This document shows positions 41,799 through 49,762 of a DNA stretch of 64,000 nt, in pieces. The DNA lies in contig NZ_JACHJC010000001.1 of the NCBI RefSeq assembly GCF_014203425.1, positions 5,854,001 to 5,918,000 of the forward strand. The letters are read 5' to 3'. The notes beneath the pieces were generated by a model. That model did not search any database and was not told the DNA's origin. It worked only from the letters and a program-made list of their open reading frames with translations. The stretch is from Micromonospora echinospora (GTDB taxonomy: Bacteria; Actinomycetota; Actinomycetes; Mycobacteriales; Micromonosporaceae). A program made the position numbers and the translations under genes. Each line of letters starts with the position of its first letter. Positions within the stretch are counted from its first letter, which is position 1.

Positions 41799-43235
41799 TC
41801 ACGCCCGTTCGAAGGCGACCCGGCGCTGGGCCGGGTCGGCGACGGTGAGCCGTACCCGGACGCGCTCGCCGAGCGGCAGCTCTCCGGTGCAGCGGGCGCG
41901 GACCGGCGGCTCGTCCAGCGCGATCGTGCCGCCGGGTGGACGGCCGGGCCGGCCGTTGCCCGCCGGGCGCGGTTCGTCCACGTCGAGCACCGCCGCCTCG
42001 AACGTCTCCCCCACCCGGTGCGCGAGCAGCACCGCCTCGGCCAGTTCCACGGCGCCCCGGCTGGCCGCGCCCGCGGTCCGGTCGGTAGTGGCCATCACCT
42101 CGGGCAGCTTCGGCAGCGCGGCCCGGACCTGCTCGGGCACCTCCCGGCCCTCGTGCAGCGCCAGGCAGACCTCGGTCGCGTACCGGTCGGCCAGCCGCCG
42201 CAGCGGCGCCGTGACGTGCGCGTACGCGGCGGCCACCCCGCCGTGCTCGGGCTGCTCGGGCAGGGCGCCGTCGAAGGCGGTGTACGCCGCGCCGCGCATC
42301 AGCTCGGCGGCCTGGTCGACGAAGGCGGCCACCCGGGGTTGGGAGGTGTCCAGCCCGTCGAGCACCTGACCCACTGGTGTGCCGTCCGGCCAGGGCACAC
42401 CCAGCGGGCCGGCGGCCGTCCGCAGCCGCTGCACCGCCTCCGGGCGGGGGCGCGGCATGGTCCGCAGCAGCCCGATGCCGCCGGCCAGCATGATGTCGGC
42501 CGCGGCCATCCCGGTCAGCAGCGAGATCTGGGCGTTGTGCTCCTCCATCGGGCCGGGCCCGCGCAGCACCAGCCGCCACCCGTCGCCGTCGGGTTCGACG
42601 TCCTGCTCCGGCAGCGGCAGGTTGATCGCGCCCCGGCTCAGGCCACGGGCGGTGAGCAGCGCCCCGATCTCGGGCAGCAGGGCGATCGGCTCGGGCAGCC
42701 GACCGGCGTCGGCGTCGCGCTGCACGCCGCCGTAGTCGAGCTTGGCCCGGCTGCGCACGAGAGCCCGCTCCAGCGTGACCGCGACGGTGCCACCGTCGGC
42801 GTCGAGGTCGACGGTCCACAGCACCGCGGCCCGGTCGACGTCGGGCAGCAGGCTGGCCGCTCCCTCGCTGAGCGTGTGCGGGTGCAGCGGCACGTTGCCG
42901 TCGGGCAGGTAGACCGTCTGCCCCCGGCGCCACGTCTCGGCCTCCAGGTCACCGCCGAGGCGTACGTGGGTCAGGACGTCGGCTATCGCGTACCGGACGC
43001 GGTAGCCGCCACCGGGACGGCGGGCGAGGTGCATGGCCTGGTCGAGGTCGCGCGAGGTCGCCGGGTCGACGGTGACGAACGGGACGTCGGTCCGGTCGGC
43101 GACGGCCGGTGGCGGCGCGGCGGCGGCCGTGTCGGCCTCGCGCTGCGCCGCGGCCGGGAAGCTCTCGGGCAGTCCCAGCTCGCGGCGCAGCGCGCCGAAG
43201 TCGATGCGGGGCGCCAGTACGCGTCGGATCACCAC
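41799..43235 (-). CDS. RNB-domain exoribonuclease (RNase II/R-like)
   Basis: A 478-residue protein whose core is an RNB catalytic domain. FVTVDPATSRDLDQAMHL carries the metal-binding aspartates, YRVRYAIADVLTHV and LPDGNVPLHPHTLSEGAASL follow, and AYAHVTAPLRRLADRY holds the tyrosine/arginine active-site segment. It lacks clear N-terminal cold-shock domains and has a short C-terminal S1-like strand region, so it is smaller than RNase II or R. This short form is common in actinobacteria. GTG 43235 lies 7 nt after CAGGAT (complement of 43243-43248). It likely degrades single-stranded RNA 3' to 5' in the cytoplasm. Confidence 0.85.
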   Translation of the reverse strand: MVIRRVLAPRIDFGALRRELGLPESFPAAAQREADTAAAAPPPAVADRTDVPFVTVDPATSRDLDQAMHLARRPGGGYRVRYAIADVLTHVRLGGDLEAETWRRGQTVYLPDGNVPLHPHTLSEGAASLLPDVDRAAVLWTVDLDADGGTVAVTLERALVRSRAKLDYGGVQRDADAGRLPEPIALLPEIGALLTARGLSRGAINLPLPEQDVEPDGDGWRLVLRGPGPMEEHNAQISLLTGMAAADIMLAGGIGLLRTMPRPRPEAVQRLRTAAGPLGVPWPDGTPVGQVLDGLDTSQPRVAAFVDQAAELMRGAAYTAFDGALPEQPEHGGVAAAYAHVTAPLRRLADRYATEVCLALHEGREVPEQVRAALPKLPEVMATTDRTAGAASRGAVELAEAVLLAHRVGETFEAAVLDVDEPRPAGNGRPGRPPGGTIALDEPPVRARCTGELPLGERVRVRLTVADPAQRRVAFERA

Positions 43236-43322
43236 GTGGTCAATCCTGACAGCGCCCCGCTCGTTCCGCCCTCCGGGGCGAGCGCCGTGTCCGCCCGGCG
43301 CCGCGCGGGAGGGCGGCGGGGG

Positions 43323-44081
43323 TCAGGCGCGGCGGGCCGGCGCCTTCCGGGCGGTGCTCTTGGCGGCGGTGGTCTTGCGGGCGGGCGCCTTCTTGGCCGC
43401 TGTGGTCTTCTTCGCCGCAGTGGTGGTCTTGCGCGCGGTGGTGGTCTTGCGGGCGGGCGCCTTCTTCGCCGCCGCCTTGCGCGCCGTGGGACGGGTCGAG
43501 GCGGTGGCCTTCTTCGCCGGAGCCTTCTTCGCCGCTGTGGTCTTCTTGGCGGCGGTGGTCTTCTTCGCCGCCGCGGTGACCTTCCGCGCTCCGGTCGTCT
43601 TCGTCGCCGCCGCCGTCTTCTTCGCGGTCGTCGTCTTACGGGCCGGCGCCTTCTTCGCGGTGGTGCTCTTGCGCGCGGTGACCGTCGACTTCGCCGCCGT
43701 GCTCTTGCGGGCGGCGGTGGTCTTCTTCGCCGCCGCCGTCGTCTTCTTCGCCGTCGTCTTCTTCGCGGTGGCCTTCTTGGCGGGCGCGCTCTTGGCGGCG
43801 GCCCGGCCGGCCGGCGCCGTCCGGGTGCCGGCCTTCTTCGCTGTGGTCTTCTTGGCTGTCGTCCTGGTGGTGGCCTTCGTGGCCGGGGCCCCACGGACCG
43901 CCGACACGACCTTCTTGGCGGCAGTCTTCTTCGCCACCGCCTTCTTCGCCGGCGTCCGTCCGGCGCCGGCGCCCGAGGCGTTCGGCGACGCCTTGGTGAC
44001 CGTCGTCGACCTGCCCGCGGTGGTCCTCTTCGCGGTCGTCCGTTTCGCGGCCGGGCGGGTGGCCTGCTGTGCTTCGGCCAT
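43323..44081 (-). CDS. Histone H1-like Lys/Ala/Thr-rich protein
   Basis: A 252-residue extremely basic low-complexity protein built of AAKKTTAAKK, KKAPARKTTT and related units, with no globular domain. It looks like the C-terminal tail of HupS/HU-like or eukaryotic H1 proteins standing alone, so DNA compaction or nucleoid binding is likely. ATG 44081 (MAEAQQATRPAAKRTT) follows AAAGGGA by about 6 nt. The repeats may vary in length between strains by slippage. Confidence 0.8.
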   Translation of the reverse strand: MAEAQQATRPAAKRTTAKRTTAGRSTTVTKASPNASGAGAGRTPAKKAVAKKTAAKKVVSAVRGAPATKATTRTTAKKTTAKKAGTRTAPAGRAAAKSAPAKKATAKKTTAKKTTAAAKKTTAARKSTAAKSTVTARKSTTAKKAPARKTTTAKKTAAATKTTGARKVTAAAKKTTAAKKTTAAKKAPAKKATASTRPTARKAAAKKAPARKTTTARKTTTAAKKTTAAKKAPARKTTAAKSTARKAPARRA

Positions 44082-44159
44082 CTCGGTTCCCTTTCCTGGG
44101 GACGTGCTCCCGCCCTCGCGGAAGCACGGATCACCTCGACGCGGGCCCTCCCGCGCCGT

Positions 44160-44363
44160 CTAACGGCCCTCCCCGGCCCAACGGGCGTCCTCGGCGTCCC
44201 ACGCGTCGTTCCGCTCCCGCACCGTCTGCAGGGCGTTGTCCGCGTCGGCGGCTGAGGCGTACGGTCCGAGAACGTGCCGGGCGGGACACACGTCGGCATC
44301 GGTCTCGACCCGGTGGTGTCGCGTGCACCAGTAGTAGTGCCCACCACTTCCGTCGTCGCTCAT
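44160..44363 (-). CDS. Small conserved-looking hypothetical protein
   Basis: A 67-residue acidic protein: MSDDGSGGHYYWCTRHHRVE, then DADVCPARHVLGPYASAADA, ending RERNDAWDAEDARWAGEGR. A Cys-x3-His...Cys arrangement (WCTRHH...CPARH) suggests a small metal-binding or ribosome-associated fold, but I recognise no named family. It is on the same strand as the histone-like gene, 78 nt upstream of it. The start is chosen at ATG 44363; the upstream frame is not coding-like. Confidence 0.65.
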   Translation of the reverse strand: MSDDGSGGHYYWCTRHHRVETDADVCPARHVLGPYASAADADNALQTVRERNDAWDAEDARWAGEGR

Positions 44364-44486
44364 GCGATCACTGTGCACTGGTAACCGCCCGCCCGCCACC
44401 GGAACGGCCCAAATAGTCACGCTTCTCCACATTAGACCTGGTCGGGGCGGTTGTGGTGGGTAACCGCGGAAGACCTTCGGGCCGGC

Positions 44487-45449
44487 TCAGGCGGGCGCCG
44501 GGACGGGCTCCGAACCGGGTACGGCGGCGGTCGCCGGCCGGGCCGCCGCGATCGCGTACGCCAGGGCGTAGGGCGTGCACGCCAGGTAGAACATGGGCTC
44601 GACGAGCACCCGGTCGGTGATGAGGAACCGTTCCCACCCGGTCGGCCGAGGCAGCCCGAACGACGAGTCGGTCCAGCAGGTGAACAGCCACAGCGGCGCG
44701 GAGATCCGGTCCACCGAGTCCGGCGGCATGCCGTCCACCACCGGTGCGGTGGCCGGGATCGAAGTGACCACCGCGAGCACCACCGCCACGTCGGCCGCGA
44801 CAAGCGCGCCCAGCAGGCCCACCAGCCAGGCCGCGCGGAACCGGCCCTGGCGCGCCAGTGCCCCGGCGGCCCACAGCGCCGCCGTCAGCAGCGCCAACCA
44901 GAGCAGCAGCCCTGGTGCGCTCTCCCACACCCGGCTCTCGCCCCGGCCGGCCAACAGCGCCAGCGTCGCGGTCACCGTCGCGCCGACCGGCAGCACCACG
45001 CCGAGCGCCGTGGGCAGCGCCCCCACGCGTACGGTCCGCCGGGCGGCCCGGGTCACGACGAGCGCGAGCGCCACGCCGAGCAGCGCGGTGAGCCCGGACC
45101 AGGTCGGCAGTTGCGCCGCGGTGGCCCACGGCACGCGCATCTCCAGCCAGCCGTGCGCCAGACCCATCGTCAGGCCCGCGAACACGAGGACCGCGAGGCA
45201 GAACGGCGGCGCGAGCAGCAACACCCCGGCGGTACGCCACAGCCGCCGCGCCCCGGCCCGGTCGGCGAGTGGCGTGGCCACCCGGCTGACCGCCAGGCTC
45301 CCGGCGAACCGGAGCATCCCCCATCGCCGGTCGGTCCGGGCCAGCTCGTGCAGCTCGGCGGCCCACTCCCGGGCCAGGTCGGCGCGCAGCTCCACCGGCC
45401 AGCGGCGCACCGCGACCCGCAGCAGGAGAACCGCGACCCGCCGGGTCAC
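44487..45449 (-). CDS. PadR-linked polytopic membrane protein
   Basis: A 320-residue membrane protein. An N-terminal amphipathic region with WPVELRADLAREWAAELHEL is followed by about eight helices and a C-terminal cytoplasmic Ala/Pro tail. The N-terminal segment (R..LP..LR.....EWAAEL) is typical of membrane proteins encoded directly after PadR regulators in actinobacteria. GTG 45449 overlaps the PadR stop as GTGA; GTG 45452 is the alternative. It is probably co-regulated with and controlled by the PadR protein. Function unknown. Confidence 0.7.
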   Translation of the reverse strand: MTRRVAVLLLRVAVRRWPVELRADLAREWAAELHELARTDRRWGMLRFAGSLAVSRVATPLADRAGARRLWRTAGVLLLAPPFCLAVLVFAGLTMGLAHGWLEMRVPWATAAQLPTWSGLTALLGVALALVVTRAARRTVRVGALPTALGVVLPVGATVTATLALLAGRGESRVWESAPGLLLWLALLTAALWAAGALARQGRFRAAWLVGLLGALVAADVAVVLAVVTSIPATAPVVDGMPPDSVDRISAPLWLFTCWTDSSFGLPRPTGWERFLITDRVLVEPMFYLACTPYALAYAIAAARPATAAVPGSEPVPAPA

Positions 45450-45775
45450 CACGCCGGCGCCCCGGCCGGGCCGGCGCCGCTACCGGCACGTTCCCCGGGT
45501 ACGAGGGCGCGCAGCTCGGCCAGTGCCAGCCGGGCCGACCGGATGCCCTCGCCGGTCAGGCGGTAGTAGCGGCGGGCCGGACGGCCGGCGGCGACCGGGT
45601 CGACGTCCTCCCAGTCGGCGGCGAGCCAGCCGGCCGCCTGGAGGCGGTGCAGCACCGGGTAGAGCGTCCCGCTGGGCAGGCCGGTGAGGCGCATCAGGTC
45701 GAGGCCGTAGCGCGGCGCCTCGGGCTCGGCGAGCAGCGCCGAGAGCACCTTCGCCACCGGGATGGTCAGTCGCAC
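45446..45775 (-). CDS. PadR-family transcriptional regulator
   Basis: A 109-residue winged-helix repressor: AKVLSALLAEPEAPRYGLDL, then the recognition helix region TGLPSGTLYPVLHRLQAAGW and the wing GRPARRYYRLTGEG. It has only a short C-terminal helix (subfamily-2 type). GTG 45775 lies 6 nt after TAGAGT (complement of 45782-45787), so it is leaderless. It is divergent from the AlkX-like gene. Two TAGAGT copies 11 bp apart (complements of 45782-45787 and 45793-45798) could form its operator and overlap its own promoter. It is translationally coupled to the membrane protein. Confidence 0.88.
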   Translation of the reverse strand: MRLTIPVAKVLSALLAEPEAPRYGLDLMRLTGLPSGTLYPVLHRLQAAGWLAADWEDVDPVAAGRPARRYYRLTGEGIRSARLALAELRALVPGERAGSGAGPAGAPAW

Positions 45776-45781
45776 AGCCGT

Positions 45782-45798
45782 ACTCTATCGGAACTCTA
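45782..45798 (-). promoter_or_regulatory. padR promoter with duplicated TAGAGT
   Basis: On the minus strand TAGAGT occurs twice 11 bp apart. The proximal copy is the -10 box, ending 6 nt before GTG 45775. The distal copy may be an operator half-site. Confidence 0.4.
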
Positions 45799-45830
45799 CA
45801 TAGGGTGCTGTCCTCGGCGGGCCGACGGAC

Positions 45831-45836
45831 TAGCCT
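45831..45836 (+). promoter_or_regulatory. -10 box TAGCCT of leaderless glycosylase-like gene
   Basis: TAGCCT ends 7 nt before the GTG at 45844. Confidence 0.5.
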
Positions 45837-45843
45837 CGCGGCT

Positions 45844-46911
45844 GTGACCCCGCACCGGCTCGACCGCGCCACCGCCCGCCGGATCGCCGTCCGCGCTCAA
45901 CTGCTCGACGCCCACCAGCCGGCCGACCTGCTGTCGACGGTGGACCGGCTGACGTTCCTGCAGATCGACCCGACCGCCGCTGTCGCACCGAACGCCGACC
46001 TGGTGGCCTGGACCCGCCTGGGCGCCGGCTACCACCCGAGCGACCTGGTCCGCGCCCTCGAACAGAAGCGCAGCCTCTTCGAGCACCGGGCCATGATCAG
46101 GCCGATGGCCGACCTGGCCCTGCACCTCGCCGAGATGGCCGCCTGGCCCACCGACGCCCGACGCCGGGACTGGCTGGCCGCCAACGACAGCTTCCGCCGC
46201 TACGTGCTGGACGCGCTGCGCGATGCGGGCCCCCGGCTCAGCCGGGACATCGAGGACCGCAGCGTGGTGCCGTGGCCGTCCACCGGCTGGACGAACAACC
46301 GCAACGTCACCCAGATGCTGGAGTTCCTCGCCGCCCGGGGCGAGGTCGCCGTCGCCGGGCGGGTCGGCCGCCAACGCACCTGGGACCTGGCCGAACGGGT
46401 CTACCCGGCCACCGCCGCGGTTCCCGCCGAGGAGGCCGCGCGGCGGCGCGCGGAACGACAGCTGGGTTCGCTCGGCGTCGCCCGGGCGGCCGTGGTCGGC
46501 GACGCGGGCGAGCCGGCGCGGATCGAGGGTACGTCCGACGTCTGGCGGGTCGACCCGGCCGCGCTGGACGACGCGCCGTTCACCGGGCGTACCGCCCTGC
46601 TCTCCCCGTTCGACCGGCTCGTGCACGACCGGGTCCGCGCCAAGGACCTGTTCGACTTCGACTACCGGCTGGAGATGTACGTGCCGAAGGCGCGGCGGCG
46701 CTGGGGCTATTTCGCCCTGCCGGTGCTGCACCACGACCGGCTGGTGGGCAAGGTCGACGCGACCGCCGACCGCAGGGCGTCGGTGCTGCGGGTCGACGCG
46801 ATCCACCCGGACGTGCCCTTCACCCCGGAGCTGACCGCCGCCGTGCACGCCGAGCTGGCCGCGCTCGCGTCCTGGTCGGGCCTGCGCGACCTGCGCCTGC
46901 CGACCGGCTGA
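45844..46911 (+). CDS. AlkX/YcaQ-like winged-helix DNA glycosylase
   Basis: A 355-residue protein of the HTH_42 (AlkZ/AlkX) superfamily with three winged-helix modules. The segment RLTFLQIDPTAAVAPNADLV contains Gln40-x-Asp42, the Q-phi-D catalytic motif of the YcaQ/AlkX branch; AlkZ proper has Q-phi-Q. SLFEHRAMIRPMAD, FDRLVHDRVRAKDLFDFDY and YFALPVLHHDRLVGKVDATA are further conserved blocks. In E. coli YcaQ unhooks DNA interstrand crosslinks, so a role in repairing alkylation or crosslink damage is inferred. Leaderless from TAGCCT at 45831. Divergent from padR. Confidence 0.82.
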   Translation: MTPHRLDRATARRIAVRAQLLDAHQPADLLSTVDRLTFLQIDPTAAVAPNADLVAWTRLGAGYHPSDLVRALEQKRSLFEHRAMIRPMADLALHLAEMAAWPTDARRRDWLAANDSFRRYVLDALRDAGPRLSRDIEDRSVVPWPSTGWTNNRNVTQMLEFLAARGEVAVAGRVGRQRTWDLAERVYPATAAVPAEEAARRRAERQLGSLGVARAAVVGDAGEPARIEGTSDVWRVDPAALDDAPFTGRTALLSPFDRLVHDRVRAKDLFDFDYRLEMYVPKARRRWGYFALPVLHHDRLVGKVDATADRRASVLRVDAIHPDVPFTPELTAAVHAELAALASWSGLRDLRLPTG

Positions 46912-47128
46912 GAACGGCGTCGTAGCAGCCCAGCCTGGAATCGGCCATCGGACGGCGCGTCCCCTTTACGGGGACCGGTGGCCGGTCCGGCGGGGACCGC
47001 TCAGGTGGATCATGGACCGCCCGGATGCAGGCCGGGACTCCATATGCGAGCCTCGACGGACCATATTCGCTGTCCATCCGCTACACGGTGGACAGCGGCC
47101 TTTCCCGTCAGAGCTGGGGAGAAGAATC

Positions 47129-47500
47129 GTGGGCAACCTCGACATCGCGCTGAAGAACGCGATGAACATCGACGGCGCGATCGGCGCCGCGCTCGTCGAC
47201 TACACAAGTGGCATGACCCTCGGCGTCGCCGGGGGCACCGGCGAGATCGACCTGACCGTCGCCGCCGCCGGCAACACCGACGTGGTACGCGCCAAGCTGC
47301 GCACCATCGAGATGCTCAAGCTCGACGACGAGATCGAGGACATCCTGATCACGCTCGGCAGCCAGTACCACCTGATCCGGCCGCTGAGCAACCGCACCGG
47401 CAAAGGGCTGTTCCTCTACCTGATGGTGAGCAAGAGCCGGGCCAACCTCGCGATGGCGCGGCACCAACTGCGCATGATCGAGGAGAGCCTGGAACTGTGA
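47129..47500 (+). CDS. Roadblock/LC7-domain protein (first of pair)
   Basis: A 123-residue protein: GNLDIALKNAMNIDGAIGAA, then LVDYTSGMTLGVAGG, DVVRAKLRTIEMLKLDDEIE, DILITLGSQYHLIRPL and LFLYLMVSKSRANLAMARHQ. This beta-alpha-beta order is the roadblock/LC7 fold, which in bacteria (MglB-like) acts on small Ras-like GTPases. GTG 47129 follows GGGGAGAAG. The stop overlaps the next start in GTGA. No GTPase gene lies beside the pair. A 217-bp leader with a hairpin precedes it. Confidence 0.8.
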   Translation: MGNLDIALKNAMNIDGAIGAALVDYTSGMTLGVAGGTGEIDLTVAAAGNTDVVRAKLRTIEMLKLDDEIEDILITLGSQYHLIRPLSNRTGKGLFLYLMVSKSRANLAMARHQLRMIEESLEL

Positions 47501-47982
47501 GCCGGGTGGACGACCTCCCCCGCCGTGCGCGCGCCCAGACCGGCACCCTGCCGCCACCACGCGCGCTTCCGCCCTCGCTGGCCGGCAACCCGGCCCTGCC
47601 GTACCCGGCCATCGCCCAGGAACTGTCCGCGCTGCGGCTGCAGATCCCGGGCGTGCACGGGTGCGTCCTCGGCGGCGTCGACGGCCTGCTCGTCACGCAC
47701 AACCTGCAGAACGGCGCCGACCCGGACGACCTGGCGGCACTCGCCGCCACCACGTACGGACTCGGCCGCCAGGTCGGGCTCCGGCTCGGACAGGGCGACT
47801 TCCAGCAGTCCACGGTGCGCAACGCGGGCGGCTACCTCAGCGTGTACGCGATCAACGGCCAGGCCCTGCTCGCCGTGGTCGGCACGGACAGCATCAACGT
47901 GGCGCGCCTGCACCTGCACGCCCCGACCACCGCGGCCAAGCTCGCCGAACTGCTCGACGAGGTCAGTCCGGCCACGTCCTGA
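47497..47982 (+). CDS. Roadblock/LC7-domain protein (second of pair)
   Basis: A 161-residue protein. A Pro/Arg-rich N-terminal segment (RRARAQTGTLPPPRALPPSL) is followed by a roadblock domain: LSALRLQIPGVHGCVLGGVD, GLLVTHNLQNGADPDDLAAL, YLSVYAINGQALLAVVGTDS and a C-terminal helix AAKLAELLDEV. It starts at GTG 47497 overlapping the previous stop (GTGA), so the two roadblock proteins are coupled and may form a heterodimer. Such pairs in actinomycetes are often near GTPase/multi-component signalling genes; none is seen here. Confidence 0.78.
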   Translation: MSRVDDLPRRARAQTGTLPPPRALPPSLAGNPALPYPAIAQELSALRLQIPGVHGCVLGGVDGLLVTHNLQNGADPDDLAALAATTYGLGRQVGLRLGQGDFQQSTVRNAGGYLSVYAINGQALLAVVGTDSINVARLHLHAPTTAAKLAELLDEVSPATS

Positions 47983-48147
47983 CGTACGCCGGCCGCTCGG
48001 TCCCACCCGTCCGAACCGAGCCGGCCGGCGTACCCCAGGTTCTGCGGCTCGTGCGCGGCGGTCGCGCGCCGTGGCGCGGTGGTCCCGTGCGCGGCGCGCC
48101 GGCCCGCGCGGTCGCGACGGTCACACCGGCCCGCGTGTCGCGGCGGG

Positions 48148-49107
48148 TCAGACGCCGAAGCGGCCGGCCCACGTGGTCACGTCGGCCACCGTGGCGTTGC
48201 CGCCGCAGACCACCAGGCCCAGCCGGGCGTCGCCGCCCACCCGCTCGACCACCCGGCGGGCGGCGGGCAGCAGGCAACCGGCGGCCGGCTCGGCCCACAC
48301 CTTGGCATGCTCCGCCAGCTCCAGCGTGCCCCGCACCGCCTCGGCGTCGGAGACCACGAGGACGTCGCTGACCAGCGCTGTCACATGGTCGTAGGTGAGC
48401 TGCGAGACGGTCGGCGCGCTGAGCGTGGTGACGATCGAGGACAACGGAACCTCGACCGGGCCGCCCTTCGCGAGGGCCTGCGACATCGCCTGCGCGCCCT
48501 CGGTCTCCACGCCCCAGACGCGTACCCCCGGCCGGCGCGCCCGCAGCGCCGCCGCCACGCCCGAGATCAGCGCGCCCCCGCCGATGCTGACCAGCACGTC
48601 GGTCAGCTCACCGGCGTCGTCGGCCAGCTCCAGCCCGACAGTGCCCTGCCCGGCCAGCACAATCGGGTCGTCGAACGGGTGCAGCAGCGTCACACCCTCG
48701 TCCCGCAGCCGGTTCATCAGCGCGAACGCGCCGGCCATGTCCTCGGTCAACCGGACGTCCGCCCCGGCCGCGCGGGCGACCTCGACCGCACGGGCGGGCG
48801 CGCTGCGTGGCATCACCACAGTCGCCGCCACCCCGAGCGCGCCGGCCATCACCGCGACGGCGATGCCGTGGTTGCCGCCGCTGACCGCCACCACCCCGGC
48901 CGCCCGCTCCGCGTCGTCGAGCGCGAGCAGCTTGGCCGCCGCGCCCCGGGCCTTGAACGAGCCGGTACGTTGCAGCAGCTCCAGCTTGGCGGTGACCGGT
49001 ACGCCGAGCAGCTCGGTCAGTCCCGGGCTGGGCAGGGTCGGGGTGTGCACCACGACGTCGGCGATCCGGTCGGCGGCCGCCTGGATGTCCGCAAGCTCGA
49101 TCACCAT
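48148..49107 (-). CDS. Threonine/serine dehydratase-like PLP enzyme
   Basis: A 319-residue fold-type II PLP enzyme of the threonine ammonia-lyase/serine racemase group. The PLP lysine is Lys52 in RTGSFKARGAAAKL. SGGNHGIAVAVMAGALG binds substrate carboxylate, GGGALISGVAAAL binds the cofactor phosphate and VCGGNATVADV lies near the C-terminus. There is no ACT regulatory domain, so it is the catabolic short form. ATG 49107 begins MVIELADIQAAADRI. It probably converts L-threonine or serine to the 2-oxoacid and ammonia. It faces the roadblock operon across 165 nt. Confidence 0.88.
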   Translation of the reverse strand: MVIELADIQAAADRIADVVVHTPTLPSPGLTELLGVPVTAKLELLQRTGSFKARGAAAKLLALDDAERAAGVVAVSGGNHGIAVAVMAGALGVAATVVMPRSAPARAVEVARAAGADVRLTEDMAGAFALMNRLRDEGVTLLHPFDDPIVLAGQGTVGLELADDAGELTDVLVSIGGGALISGVAAALRARRPGVRVWGVETEGAQAMSQALAKGGPVEVPLSSIVTTLSAPTVSQLTYDHVTALVSDVLVVSDAEAVRGTLELAEHAKVWAEPAAGCLLPAARRVVERVGGDARLGLVVCGGNATVADVTTWAGRFGV

Positions 49108-49191
49108 CGCAGCGTGCCACACGTAGCCCGCCAGCCCGCTCGCCACCCGCACGGCGCCCCGCCGCCCTTGCCCTTCGCCGCTCTCCCCCGT

Positions 49192-49261
49192 CGATCTTGG
49201 AGTTGTGGCACCTGCCGAACTTCGCGGAACGGATGTTCTGGGCGCCACAACTCCAAGATCG
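49192..49261. repeat. GATC-type intergenic palindrome D
   Basis: Arms CGATCTTGGAGTTGTGGC (49192-49209) and 49244-49261 are complementary over 18 bp, with a 34-nt loop. It lies between the dehydratase start and the VOC gene stop on the minus strand. It shares GATCTTGG with the element at 26208. Confidence 0.8.
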
Positions 49262-49303
49262 CCGAAGCCGGTCGGGCGCCTCGGCGCCTGGGCTCGATCG
49301 CTG

Positions 49304-49699
49304 TCACGGCCGGGTGGCGGCCACCTCGGCGTCGCTGCGGAGGATGCAGAACTCGTTGCCCTCCGGATCGGCGAGCACCACCCAGCCGGTGCCGTCGTTC
49401 TCCCGCCGGTCGGCCACCACTGTCGCACCCAGCCCGGTCAGCCGGGCCAGTTCCTCGTCGCGTGTCCCCTCGACCGGGCGCAGGTCGAGGTGGATACGGT
49501 TCTTGACCTGCTTCGCGTCCGGCACCTCGATGAAGAGCAGGCGGTGCCGCCCGTCGCGCGAATAGATCATGCACTCCTCGTGGCCCGGCTCGTTCGGGTC
49601 CTCCGAGTCCTCCCGGTAGTCGAGGACGGCCGCCCACCAGCGGGACAGGGCGTAGGCGTCGGCACAGTCCACGGTGGTGTGGGACACGTAGGAGGTCAC
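49304..49699 (-). CDS. VOC-family glyoxalase-like protein
   Basis: A 131-residue VOC protein of the Glyoxalase_6 type: YVSHTTVDCADAYALSRWWA, then RLLFIEVPDAKQVKNRIHLD, LRPVEGTRDEELARLTGLGA and WVVLADPEGNEFCILRSD. The NRIHLDLRP block with its histidine and the terminal EFCIL glutamate are typical metal-site places. GTG 49699 lies 6 nt after GATGAT (complement of 49706-49711), supporting it over GTG 49702. The substrate is unknown. Confidence 0.85.
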   Translation of the reverse strand: MTSYVSHTTVDCADAYALSRWWAAVLDYREDSEDPNEPGHEECMIYSRDGRHRLLFIEVPDAKQVKNRIHLDLRPVEGTRDEELARLTGLGATVVADRRENDGTGWVVLADPEGNEFCILRSDAEVAATRP

Positions 49700-49762
49700 C
49701 ACCTGATCATCGCAAGTCTGGAGGGAGAGGTTCCACCACGCCGAGGGCGGGTATTCCCGATC

